A program made the translations under genes and the position numbers. Shown in pieces: positions 14,267-20,999 of a stretch of DNA of 21,546 bases. This DNA comes from a bacterium (GTDB lineage: Bacteria; Patescibacteriota; Microgenomatia; UBA1400; PJMF01): NCBI GenBank assembly GCA_017431585.1, contig JAFRKU010000090.1, forward strand, positions 1 through 21,546, read 5' to 3'. How positions within the stretch are numbered: the first letter of the stretch is position 1; each line of letters opens with the position of its first letter. A model generated the notes under the pieces. It did no database searches. It saw only the letters and a list, made by a program, of their open reading frames with translations, and was not told where the DNA came from.

Positions 14267-15184
14267 TTAAAGCACGCTCACCGCTGCCGCCAGCACCCCG
14301 CTGACGTCCACCACTTCGATTTTGCCCGTGTCCGCCGTCAAAGTCGTATTGGTCGTCACCAACTTCACCAGTAGTGAGCCTTGGATTTTCTCGCTGGCCG
14401 CCGCCTGCACCGGCGCGTGCGTCACCGCCGCTCGTACACTCACCGCCCCTTGTTGCGCCAGCAGCTGAGCCAATTGAATCAGCGTCCCCCCCGAAGTAGT
14501 AAAATCATCCACGATTACCGCCTGTTTGCCCGCCAACGACCCGCTCACCCCCCAAAATTGCGGTCGCTCGCTGTGATCCGGCCGGTTTTTATCGGCCACC
14601 ACGCACGGCCAGCCCAAAATTCCCGCCAACTCATGCGCTCGCTTGGCAAAACCCGCATCCGGCGACACCAACACCGCCTCCTCCGCCGGCAACTGCCAAG
14701 CGCCAATCGCCGCCACCAGCGTCTCTTGCACCGACAAATTCATCACTGGCATCGGGAAAAACCCGGTTACGCTGGTATTGTGCAACTCACAAGTCATCAA
14801 CCGAGAAATGTGAGCACTCGCCATCATATGTCCCACCGCCGCTGAGCGAATACTCGTTCCCGGGCCGTCTTGCTTATCCGATTTACCATAAGAAAAATAG
14901 GGGACAATCGCCACAATTTCCGCCGCTCCCTCGCGCCAGACCGCGTCGGCAGCAAACAGCAACTCCATTAAGTCATTATTCACTTGTTCGCCCCACAAAC
15001 TTTGCACAATCACCACTCGCCGGCCAGACAATGCCCCCGGCACTTGGACAAATAAATTACCGTCGCTAAAATAGTGACGATGAATAGAGACGTATTCCGC
15101 TCCCAACTGCGCCGCCATCCGGCTGCCCAAACTACCGGCTTGCCGGCCGCCCAAAAATAACCATTGATCCTTGCTGACTGTCAT
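14267..15184 (-). CDS. Divergent ribose-phosphate pyrophosphokinase (PRPP synthetase)-like protein
   Basis: 305 residues, the usual family length. PRPP synthetase turns ribose 5-phosphate and ATP into PRPP for nucleotide, His and Trp synthesis. Recognisable blocks: NNDLMELLFAADAVWREGAAEIVAIVPYFSYGKSDKQ (normally ending in YxRQDR), CELHNTSVTGFFPMPVMNL (normally DLHxxQIQGFF), VLVSPDAGFAKRAHELA, a DKNRP flexible-loop equivalent, and the PRPP-binding loop AVIVDDFTTSGGTL (normally DDIIDTAGT). The ATP-site YARQDR block is changed to YGKSDK and the second Asp-Leu-His to Glu-Leu-His, so this is a divergent member; an altered substrate or a phosphoribosyltransferase-like role cannot be excluded. ATG 15184 lies 6 nt after an extended -10 box that overlaps the sufU stop. 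Confidence 0.8.
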   Translation of the reverse strand: MTVSKDQWLFLGGRQAGSLGSRMAAQLGAEYVSIHRHYFSDGNLFVQVPGALSGRRVVIVQSLWGEQVNNDLMELLFAADAVWREGAAEIVAIVPYFSYGKSDKQDGPGTSIRSAAVGHMMASAHISRLMTCELHNTSVTGFFPMPVMNLSVQETLVAAIGAWQLPAEEAVLVSPDAGFAKRAHELAGILGWPCVVADKNRPDHSERPQFWGVSGSLAGKQAVIVDDFTTSGGTLIQLAQLLAQQGAVSVRAAVTHAPVQAAASEKIQGSLLVKLVTTNTTLTADTGKIEVVDVSGVLAAAVSVL

Positions 15185-15190
15185 TCACCT

Positions 15191-15196
15191 ATTATA
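15191..15196 (-). promoter_or_regulatory. Extended -10 promoter of the PRPP synthetase gene, inside the sufU end
   Basis: On the minus strand TGTGATATAAT is followed by AGGTGA and the ATG at 15184. The TAA of sufU (15194-15192) is part of the TATAAT hexamer. The 6-nt gap to the ATG indicates a leaderless message. Confidence 0.6.
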
Positions 15197-15764
15197 TCAC
15201 ACCAGTCAAAATCTGCTCCAGCGTGTGCCACGCTAGCGTTGCGCACTTGACGCGCGCCGGCGAATTTTGGATATCCGCTAAAGCCACCGCCTCGCCCAAA
15301 GTGGCCATTTGTGCCTCGCTGGCCGCGCCGCGTATCATCGCCACAAAATTAGCGATCAACGTTTGCGCGCCTGCCACTTTTTGGCCAGTCAAAATTTCCG
15401 CCGCTATGTCCGCGCTTGCCCGACTAATCATGCAACCCTCGCCCGCAAAAGTAATTTGTTTAATCACTTTGTCCTCATCCACGCTCACCCAAAATTGTAA
15501 TCGGTCGCCACAACTTGCATTCACTCCAATTTGTGTCAAAACTTGCTCGGCCGCCGCTTGTTGCTCAAACCCGGGAGTAGTTCCCGGGTTTACCTTTTCC
15601 CGCCTGGTATCATCGTCCAAACCCGGGAGTAACTCCCGGGTTTGGCCAAAGTCGGGAGTTACTCCCGGGTTTAGCGGTAACCCGGGAGTAGCTCCCGGGT
15701 TGGCGTGGCGCGGGTGTAAAGCGTGCGCCGTTAAAATATCATTGTAAAACTGATTATACGTCAT
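15192..15764 (-). CDS. sufU: SufU-type Fe-S assembly / sulfur-transfer protein with an internal repeat insertion
   Basis: 190 residues against about 147 in Bacillus subtilis SufU. SufU is a zinc-bound protein that takes the sulfur from SufS for cluster assembly on SufBCD. Ligands and motifs are kept: ASCGDRLQFWV (Cys85, Asp87), FAGEGCMISRASA (Cys111) and SPARVKCATLAWHTLE (Cys174). The N-terminal FYNDILTAHALHPRHA matches the usual YxxxIxxHxxxPRN segment. Between it and Cys85 there is an extra stretch (about residues 22-66) with NPGATPG, NPGVTPD, ELLPGL and NPGTTPG, encoded by four palindromic DNA repeats. The insertion keeps the frame and lies before the zinc site, so the protein may still function. 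The ATG overlaps the sufS end by 11 nt. The RNA hairpins could also affect translation. Confidence 0.9.
   Translation of the reverse strand: MTYNQFYNDILTAHALHPRHANPGATPGLPLNPGVTPDFGQTRELLPGLDDDTRREKVNPGTTPGFEQQAAAEQVLTQIGVNASCGDRLQFWVSVDEDKVIKQITFAGEGCMISRASADIAAEILTGQKVAGAQTLIANFVAMIRGAASEAQMATLGEAVALADIQNSPARVKCATLAWHTLEQILTGVI
15567..15701. repeat. Cluster of four CCCGGGAG-type palindromic repeats inside sufU
   Basis: Four related inverted repeats: 15567-15591 (arms AAACCCGGGA/TCCCGGGTTT), 15617-15645 (arms CCAAACCCGGGAGT with a 1-nt centre), 15648-15672 (one arm altered, GTCGGGAGT) and 15679-15701 (arms AACCCGGGAG, centre TAG). Each can form a strong hairpin in DNA or RNA. Total span is 135 bp, exactly 45 codons, close to the length excess of this SufU over the B. 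subtilis protein. The centres vary, the arms are conserved, and one unit is read in a different codon phase. No other full copy is visible in the window. Confidence 0.9.
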
Positions 15765-16971
15765 AACCCAACCTCACTCGCACACTTGCCAAAACGTCTA
15801 GCAACTTATCAATTTGCCCGATACTATTATAAAAGCTCAAACTCACCCGCACGCTCGCTGGAATCCTCAAGTATTGATGCAACGGCGCCGCGCAGTGATG
15901 CCCTGCCCGCACGCCAATTTGCTCGCTGGCCAAAACCGCCGCCACGTCGTGAGCGTGCACGCCCTCTATATTAAAACTCACCAAGCCGTGCCGCCGCCCC
16001 GCCTCCGGCGTGCCCACGATCGCCACCCCCGCCACTCGTGCCAGCCCCGCTAGCAGATAGTCACTCAATTCTTGCTCGCGCGCCACCATCGCCGGCCACG
16101 ACAGCTGCCGCATATATGCCGTTGCCGCCGCCAGCCCCACCGCCCCCGCGGCGTTGACCGTACCAGCTTCCCATTTGGCCGGCCCCGTTTTATAAGTCAC
16201 TTGTTCCCAGGACACCGTCTCAATCATCTCGCCGCCTTGCTGCCACACCGGCAGCCGCTCTTGCCAGCCAGCGCGAATCAGCACCCCACCAATCCCCATC
16301 GGGCCGTACATTTTGTGCCCCGAAAAAACCAGCGCGTCCGCCCCGCTGGCCGCGAAATCCACTGGTCGATGCCCGACCAATTGCGCTGCGTCCACTACCA
16401 AACGCGCCCCCGCCGCGTGCGCCACCTGTGCTAATGAGGCTATGTCATTGACGACCCCCAAGACATTAGACACCGCCTCCACCGCCACTATTTTACACCG
16501 TGTATCAATGATTTTCGCCAATGCCTCTGCCGTCAGCTGACCGTGTTCGTCCGGCTCGAAAGCCACCAGCCGCGCCTCCGTATCCCGCGCTACTTGGCGC
16601 CAGGGCAAAAAATTGGCGTGATGACTACTGCGGCTGACAATCACCGTGTCGTCCTTGGTCAAACCCGCGCGCGCCACACTGGCCGCCAGCAAATTGAGAC
16701 TTTCCGTCGCCCCACGGGTAAAAACCAGCTCGCCGGCGCGCGCGCCCAAAAAGGCAGCTACTGCCGCTCGCGCGTCCTCATAAGCAGCAGAGGCCCGCTC
16801 GCTTAAATCGTACAAACCGCGCGCCGGATTAGCATTGTCTGCCTCGTACCATTCTTGCTCAGCCGCCAGCACGGCGTGCGGCTTTTGTGTCGTGGCCGCA
16901 TTATCCAGGTAAATCAGCTCCATCTGGCGCGCCAGCAGAGGAAAATCTTGGCTAATTTCGTCCGTAATCAT
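15754..16971 (-). CDS. sufS: Cysteine desulfurase SufS
   Basis: 405 residues, normal length. A PLP-dependent class II cysteine desulfurase that releases sulfur from cysteine and hands a persulfide to SufU. Motifs: IYLDNAATTQKP, FTRGATESLNLLA, SRSSHHANFLPWR, VEAVSNVLGVVND, LVVDAAQ, the PLP lysine in FSGHKMYGPMGIGG (Lys220), AGTVNAAGAVGL, and the catalytic cysteine in RAGHHCAAPLHQYL (Cys360) on the short loop typical of SufS-type enzymes. The start codon overlaps the sufD stop as ATGA, and the 3' end overlaps sufU by 11 nt, so translation is coupled on both sides. Cytoplasmic. Confidence 0.97.
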   Translation of the reverse strand: MITDEISQDFPLLARQMELIYLDNAATTQKPHAVLAAEQEWYEADNANPARGLYDLSERASAAYEDARAAVAAFLGARAGELVFTRGATESLNLLAASVARAGLTKDDTVIVSRSSHHANFLPWRQVARDTEARLVAFEPDEHGQLTAEALAKIIDTRCKIVAVEAVSNVLGVVNDIASLAQVAHAAGARLVVDAAQLVGHRPVDFAASGADALVFSGHKMYGPMGIGGVLIRAGWQERLPVWQQGGEMIETVSWEQVTYKTGPAKWEAGTVNAAGAVGLAAATAYMRQLSWPAMVAREQELSDYLLAGLARVAGVAIVGTPEAGRRHGLVSFNIEGVHAHDVAAVLASEQIGVRAGHHCAAPLHQYLRIPASVRVSLSFYNSIGQIDKLLDVLASVRVRLGYDV

Positions 16972-17696
16972 ATGTTTTCTCCTTGAATGTCATCCCACTG
17001 ACGCGCGCGCCGCCCCTCATCCGCGATCATTCTCGCCACTCGCTCCAGTTGCGCCCGCGCCACCTCTCGCGCCAGCCGCTCACTTGTCCACCCCCGCGCC
17101 CGGGCGTAAAAAGCGGTTTCGCCCGTTTCGGGTGTCAGCACTTGGACCCCGTGGGTCGCGTCGACTCGCCGCTCGTGTGTGAGCACGAGCGGCGCGCTCA
17201 CGTTTTGCGCCGGTTTCCCCAGTAGCAGCACTTGTTCATGTTCGTTGCCGGCAGCCCCCGGGCTCCCCGGCTCAAACTCTAGCGTCGAGCGCCAAATTTT
17301 GCGCGCGCCAGGGTACATATGGCCGGTTGTGTTCACGACCGCCCGCGCCCCTGGCGCGCGCACCCGCACCACGTAGTTTAAACTCAAAAAGTCCTTGCTT
17401 CCCAGCGCATACGCGCTCTCGATGTCCACACTTGCCCCCGCACCCACCAACTCGATCACCGTCTCCACCAGCCGCTCGCCCGGCCGGACAAAAAGCTGCA
17501 ACAATTGTAAATGCGCCCCCGCCGCCACTGTCCAAATTTGCTTGGTGGGCAGAGAAAAATCGCTCGCTGTTTGCACCACTTGTTGCTTTTGGCCCGCCGC
17601 CACCTGATGCTCGCGAGTCGCCAGCCGTGCCACCCCATGGCCGCCAGTTTGCGTCCAGCTCCAAGTTTTTGCCGGTAAATCATTAATTTTTGGCAT
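16968..17696 (-). CDS. sufD: SufD-like Fe-S scaffold subunit (short form)
   Basis: 242 residues, much shorter than the roughly 420 of typical SufD; the usual N-terminal helical domain is absent and only the beta-helix core remains. SufD pairs with SufB in the SufBC2D scaffold. The C-terminal part carries EHEQVLLLGKPAQNVSAPLVLTHERRVDATHGVQ, where the His in THG aligns with E. coli SufD His360, a residue needed for cluster assembly, followed by TAFYARARGWTSERLAREV, matching the FYLxSRGxxxxxA motif. Its start overlaps the sufB end by 14 nt and its stop overlaps the sufS start by 4 nt. Position between sufB and sufS supports the call. Confidence 0.85.
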   Translation of the reverse strand: MPKINDLPAKTWSWTQTGGHGVARLATREHQVAAGQKQQVVQTASDFSLPTKQIWTVAAGAHLQLLQLFVRPGERLVETVIELVGAGASVDIESAYALGSKDFLSLNYVVRVRAPGARAVVNTTGHMYPGARKIWRSTLEFEPGSPGAAGNEHEQVLLLGKPAQNVSAPLVLTHERRVDATHGVQVLTPETGETAFYARARGWTSERLAREVARAQLERVARMIADEGRRARQWDDIQGENI

Positions 17697-19029
17697 TGGC
17701 TTTCTTCATCTGACTCGTGACCAAATTGGCCATTTCCACCGCGTACTCCAGCGGTAATTGTTTGGCAAACCCGTCTACCACCCCGTTGACCAGCGCCAAA
17801 CGCGCCTGCTCCCGCTCCAGCCCCCGGCTCCCCAGATAAGCGATTATCCCTTCATCCAGCGTCCCCACACAAGCTTCATAGCCCACGTCCACCTGTGGTG
17901 CCCGAATGTCCAGCACCGGGATGCTGTCCGAGCGCGACTGATCCGCCAGTTGCCAACTTTGGCAATCGATACTCGCCCGGCTACCAGTCGCCTCCGGTGT
18001 CATAGCTATACTCGCTCGGAAAGTCGACACCCCGTCACCATCAGCCAAACTTTGGGCCGTGATCGTACACGCCGTCTGCGGCGCCCGCGCCACCACTTTC
18101 ACTCCGGTATCCAAATTTTGCCCGCTCCCCGCCAGTGTCACCCCGTGATAAGACATTTTCGCCCCAGCTCCAGCCAAAATCGTGGCCGGATACAACTCCG
18201 TCACCATCGAGCCAAAACTCCCCGACACCCACTCCACGCTCGCCCCCGCGGCTGCCTGAGCTTTTTTGGTGTTGAGATTATACATATTCCGCGACCAATT
18301 TTCCACCGTCGAATAACGAATTTTTGCCGATTTACCCACAAAAATTTCCACTGCGCCCGCGTGCAGCGCCGCCACATTGTACCGCGGGGCACTGCACCCT
18401 TCGATAAAATGCAAGCTCGCCCCCTCATCCACGATAATCAGAGTGTGCTCAAACTGCCCCGCCCCCCGAGCATTAAGCAAATAATACGCCTGCAGTGGTA
18501 AAGCCGTCTGCACTCCAGGCGGCACATAAACAAAAGTCCCGCCCGACCACACCGCCGTGTGCAACGCCGCCCACTTGTGCTCACCAGGTGTGACCAATTT
18601 AGCAAAATATTGCCGAATCATCGGTTCATATTCTCCATGCAGCGCCGCCGTCAAATCCGTAAACACCACCCCTTGCTCCGCCGCCATTTCCTGGGTGCGA
18701 TGATACACCACCTCCGAATCATATTGCGCGGCTACACCGGCCAAAAGTTGCTCTTCCGCTTGCGGGATACCCAACTCAGCAAAACTCTGCCGGACGTCTG
18801 GCGGCACCTGCTCCCAACTGGTCGCCATTTGGCTCTCCGGCTGGATATACGGGACAATTTTGTCCATATCCAAACCCGAAACATCCGGCCCCCAAGTCGG
18901 GTAGGAGAGCGACTGGTATTTTTCCCACGCCTGTAAGCGCACCTGCCGCATCCAATCGGGCTCGCCGTGACGCGCCGACAATTCCTCCACCAGCAAGCGA
19001 TCCAGCTTATCTGTCGGCCGTGGAGTCAT
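17683..19029 (-). CDS. sufB: Fe-S cluster assembly scaffold protein SufB
   Basis: 448 residues, normal length. Motifs include HGEPDWMRQVRLQAWEKYQSL, PTWGPDVSGLD, ALHTAVWSGGTFVYVPPGV, HFIEGCSAP, VENWSRNMYNLNTKKA, GSFGSMVTELYPATIL, and LGSRGLEREQARLALVNGVVD. In the C-terminal segment, where many SufBs have HEA, this one has YEA (VGYEACVGTLDE), and the position of E. coli Cys405 is DIR, as in actinobacterial types. The ATG at 19029 is used: the frame reaches a TTG at 19068, but family similarity begins after MTPRPTDKL. It overlaps the sufC end by 23 nt. Together with SufC and SufD it forms the cytoplasmic scaffold complex. Confidence 0.95.
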   Translation of the reverse strand: MTPRPTDKLDRLLVEELSARHGEPDWMRQVRLQAWEKYQSLSYPTWGPDVSGLDMDKIVPYIQPESQMATSWEQVPPDVRQSFAELGIPQAEEQLLAGVAAQYDSEVVYHRTQEMAAEQGVVFTDLTAALHGEYEPMIRQYFAKLVTPGEHKWAALHTAVWSGGTFVYVPPGVQTALPLQAYYLLNARGAGQFEHTLIIVDEGASLHFIEGCSAPRYNVAALHAGAVEIFVGKSAKIRYSTVENWSRNMYNLNTKKAQAAAGASVEWVSGSFGSMVTELYPATILAGAGAKMSYHGVTLAGSGQNLDTGVKVVARAPQTACTITAQSLADGDGVSTFRASIAMTPEATGSRASIDCQSWQLADQSRSDSIPVLDIRAPQVDVGYEACVGTLDEGIIAYLGSRGLEREQARLALVNGVVDGFAKQLPLEYAVEMANLVTSQMKKANAKN

Positions 19030-19768
19030 ATTTACTACTAAAATACTTGGTATATCCGTCTTTTTCAATCTCTTCGATCACATTTTGGTCGCCTTCGTAC
19101 ACAATTTGTCCACGAATCATCACTCCCGCTCTGTCACATCGCAATTTTTTCACTAATTCAGTCCGATGCGTAATCACCAGCATCGTCACTTGCGTGTCTC
19201 GCACTCGCTCCAAATTCTCCGCCAAAATCTTGATCGCGTCCGCATCCAGGCCGCTGTCCAACTCGTCCAACACCGCCAGCTGGGGCGCCAAAGATAAAAG
19301 TTGCGCTAATTCCAACTTTTTGCGCTCCCCGCCGGAAAATCCGACGTTGAATTCTCGGTCCGCGTAACTACCGTCCAGCCCCACCACCTTCAAAGTTTCC
19401 AGTAAATCGCGCCGCGTTTCCCACGGCGAGGCCGCCAGCCCCAATTGTTCCCGACTGATCCGGATTAAATTAGCTACCGTCACCCCAGTAATCGCCGGCG
19501 GATTTTGCCAAGACACAAACACCCCAGCCAGGGCCCGTTCATTGGCCGTCATCGGCAATAAATCTTGATCGTTCAAACAAAATTTGTCCGCCGTCACCCG
19601 TAAACTCTCGTCACCCGCCAATGTGCGCGCCAGCGTCGACTTGCCGGCTCCATTGGGCCCCAGCAAAACGTAAACTTCCCCCGGCGCCAGGCGCAAATTC
19701 ACCCCCGCCAGCAGACTTTGCTCGCCAACGGCCACTCGTAAATTCTGGATCTGTAAACTCGCTCCCAC
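19007..19768 (-). CDS. sufC: Fe-S assembly ATPase SufC
   Basis: 253 residues, normal length. ABC-type ATPase that drives the SufBCD scaffold. Walker A is GPNGAGKST, the Q-loop region is VSWQNPPAITGVTV (the SufC-specific FQxPxxIPGV-like segment), the signature is FSGGERKKLELAQ, and Walker B is LAVLDELDSGLDADA, followed by a THRTE switch. These distinguish SufC from transporter ATPases. The start is GTG at 19768, with GGGAG almost adjacent; the very short spacing makes the exact start less certain. It is the first gene of sufCBDSU. A possible -10 (TAAAAT) lies about 20 nt upstream. Confidence 0.95.
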   Translation of the reverse strand: MGASLQIQNLRVAVGEQSLLAGVNLRLAPGEVYVLLGPNGAGKSTLARTLAGDESLRVTADKFCLNDQDLLPMTANERALAGVFVSWQNPPAITGVTVANLIRISREQLGLAASPWETRRDLLETLKVVGLDGSYADREFNVGFSGGERKKLELAQLLSLAPQLAVLDELDSGLDADAIKILAENLERVRDTQVTMLVITHRTELVKKLRCDRAGVMIRGQIVYEGDQNVIEEIEKDGYTKYFSSKYDSTADR

Positions 19769-19787
19769 GCTCCCTTTCTGTACTCTT

Positions 19788-19793
19788 ATTTTA
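19788..19793 (-). promoter_or_regulatory. Possible -10 of the suf operon
   Basis: On the minus strand TATGGTAAAAT, with TAAAAT 19 nt before the GTG start of sufC. No good -35 at 17 nt. It is the best candidate in the short gap facing the divergent promoter at 19844-19849. Iron-regulated operators were not recognised. Confidence 0.3.
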
Positions 19794-19843
19794 CCATAGC
19801 CGTCAAGACAACAATTGCCTCACTCATTTCCCTTTGGCCGTGG

Positions 19844-19849
19844 TATAAT
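19844..19849 (+). promoter_or_regulatory. Extended -10 promoter of the 103-residue protein gene
   Basis: TGGTATAAT with TATAAT at 19844-19849, followed 12 nt later by AAAGGA (19862-19867) and the ATG at 19871. The leader of about 15 nt is just long enough to hold a Shine-Dalgarno, unlike the leaderless genes in the window. Confidence 0.6.
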
Positions 19850-19870
19850 GTCCCCAAACAGAAAGGATTT

Positions 19871-20182
19871 ATGCCACAAGATAATCAACAGCCTCAAGTG
19901 ACCGCGCCCGGCCGCCAAAACAACCGCCCGCGCCTGATCAACGATTCGCCCGCCATGGCCGTCGATGGCAGCATGGTCACCACACTCAACAATCGTCAGC
20001 TCTCCATCCGCTTTTTGCAAAACGTCGGCCAAAACCAAGGCGAAGTCAACATGATGGTCGCCGCCCACGTCCGCCTCGATCAGCCAGGCGTGGCCGCCAC
20101 CGTCAAACTCCTCCAAGACGCCCTGGAGCAAATGCAAGCTCAGCAAGAAAAAGAGATGGTGGACGCCAGCAAAAAAGATTGA
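19871..20182 (+). CDS. Small hypothetical protein, DUF3467-like layout
   Basis: 103 residues, cytoplasmic, Gln/Asn-rich. The first 25 residues look disordered (QDNQQPQVTAPGRQNNRPR). The remainder has a short beta-rich part (DGSMVTTLNNRQLSIRFLQN) followed by VNMMVAAHVRLDQPGVAATVKLLQDALEQMQAQ, a strand plus an amphipathic helix. The order of a strand, a loop and an 'A-H-V-R-L-x-x-P-x-x-x-x-x-x-L-x-x-A-L' helix resembles DUF3467 proteins, but I rate that as a guess. Translation signals are good: AAAGGA before the ATG, an extended -10 upstream and a strong palindromic terminator at the end. It is the only plus-strand gene between sufC and rplS. Confidence 0.7.
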   Translation: MPQDNQQPQVTAPGRQNNRPRLINDSPAMAVDGSMVTTLNNRQLSIRFLQNVGQNQGEVNMMVAAHVRLDQPGVAATVKLLQDALEQMQAQQEKEMVDASKKD

Positions 20183-20197
20183 TTAATCAATCTTTTT
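20172..20197. terminator. Bidirectional terminator between convergent genes
   Basis: A 26-bp perfect palindrome with AAAAA at one end and TTTTT at the other (core GATTGATTAATCAATC). It covers the stop of the 103-residue gene and the last base pairs of the yraN stop, and gives a T-run for either direction. Confidence 0.75.
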
Positions 20198-20591
20198 ACA
20201 GCCAAGTAATATTTTGAAAGTGCTCGATGCGCTCGGGCAGAACCGCGATCGCGTCAAAACGATAATCCATCTCCACCGGATAAGCCTGGACATATTTTTG
20301 CGCCGCCCGGATCATGGCCGCCAATTTGCGCTCGTCAATCGCTTCTGCCGGATCACCGGCGAAATCGCCACTCCGGGTTTTGACCTCCACAAACACCAAT
20401 TCTTGATGTGCCCAATCCACCGCCACCACGTCGATTTCATCTTGACCAAAAGTCACATTGGTCGCTACAATTTCCCAGCCTAGCGCGCACAAAAAATTTT
20501 GCGCCCGCTTTTCGCCCGCTTGACCCAAAGCGACATTATGCTGTCGCCGCTTTGAAACTCTTTTCTTTGATTCGCGTGGCACGCTTGCCAA
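20196..20591 (-). CDS. yraN: YraN/UPF0102 family nuclease-like protein
   Basis: Up to 131 residues. YraN proteins have an endonuclease-like fold; the function is not settled. Family motifs: ALGQAGEKRAQNFLCALGWEIVATNV, GQDEIDVVAVDWAHQELVFVEVKTRSG (the ExD and VEVKTR core), AIDERKLAAMIRAAQKYV and YRFDAIAVL. The order rplS-yraN is common in bacteria. The start is unresolved: the longest frame uses TTG at 20591, overlapping rplS by 56 nt; GTG at 20582 or TTG at 20528 (giving LGQAGEKRAQ as the N-terminus) are alternatives, the last agreeing best with the family's usual N-terminus. No Shine-Dalgarno separates them. No ATG is available in this frame. Confidence 0.88.
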   Translation of the reverse strand: MASVPRESKKRVSKRRQHNVALGQAGEKRAQNFLCALGWEIVATNVTFGQDEIDVVAVDWAHQELVFVEVKTRSGDFAGDPAEAIDERKLAAMIRAAQKYVQAYPVEMDYRFDAIAVLPERIEHFQNITWL

Positions 20592-20880
20592 TCTTATCGC
20601 GCAAATAATACAATTTCGCCCGCCGCACCGCGCCCTGGCGCTTGACCACGATTTTGCGCAAACTCGGCAAACTCAACGGAAAAATTTTCTCCACTGGGAC
20701 ATTATTGGCCCCGATTTTGCGCACCGTGAAACTTTTGCCCGCCAACTTGCCGCCGGCCGCAATCACGATCCCCTCGAAAACCTGGACCCGTTTTTTGTTG
20801 CCTTCGCTCACTTCTTGATGGACCGCAATCGTGTCACCCACGCTCACGTCCTGATCTTGGTATTTAAAATGTTGTGCCAT
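20536..20880 (-). CDS. rplS: 50S ribosomal protein L19
   Basis: 114 residues, normal length. Motifs: SVGDTIAVHQEVSEGNKKRVQVFEGIVIAA, SFTVRKIGANNVPVEKIFPLSLPSLRKIVV, RQGAVRRAKLYYLRDKIGKRAT. L19 sits at the 30S-50S interface. The ATG at 20880 is used; the in-frame TTG at 20919 would add an unconserved extension. A 5' leader of about 45 nt carries AAGGAAGG and then a short hairpin directly before the start (see the leader feature). It is followed by yraN in an overlapping frame. Confidence 0.97.
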   Translation of the reverse strand: MAQHFKYQDQDVSVGDTIAVHQEVSEGNKKRVQVFEGIVIAAGGKLAGKSFTVRKIGANNVPVEKIFPLSLPSLRKIVVKRQGAVRRAKLYYLRDKIGKRATRIKEKSFKAATA

Positions 20881-20888
20881 ATCGTTTC

Positions 20889-20911
20889 GCTCGCCTGGCG
20901 AGCCCTTCCTT
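20889..20911 (-). promoter_or_regulatory. rplS leader: Shine-Dalgarno followed by a hairpin spacer
   Basis: On the minus strand AAGGAAGG (20911-20904) is directly followed by GCTCGC-CAG-GCGAGC (20903-20889), a 6-bp GC stem with a 3-nt loop. GAAACGAT then separates the hairpin from the ATG at 20880. Linear spacing is 23 nt, too long; folding the hairpin leaves about 8 nt. Confidence 0.5.
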
Positions 20912-20927
20912 CTTGTCAAGTTACCGT

Positions 20928-20933
20928 ATTATA
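20928..20933 (-). promoter_or_regulatory. Extended -10 promoter of rplS-yraN
   Basis: On the minus strand TGTGATATAAT with the hexamer at 20933-20928. The start near 20921 gives a leader of about 40 nt. It is divergent from the promoters at 21000-21028 and 21077-21082. No good -35 at 17 nt. Confidence 0.65.
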
Positions 20934-20999
20934 TCACACATTTGCCCAAATCGGTGAGCAATTTACCTCTCAATTTCCGCCACGCCTGGAAATTGCCTC

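Noticed and set aside
15567..15701. CRISPR array reading of the sufU repeats
   Set aside because: Units are 23-29 bp palindromes with linkers of 2-25 bp, inside a reading frame, and the linkers are not uniform spacers; no cas genes are near.
15750..15765. TATAAT at the sufS/sufU junction as a promoter
   Set aside because: The hexamer (in GACGTATAATCAG) lies inside the sufU start codons and has no TG extension or suitable downstream gene start.
19030..19068. TTG start extending SufB upstream
   Set aside because: The added residues lie within the conserved end of sufC and are not part of SufB; ATG 19029 fits the family.
20881..20919. TTG start extending L19 by 13 residues
   Set aside because: The extension is not part of L19, and the region looks like leader with Shine-Dalgarno and hairpin.
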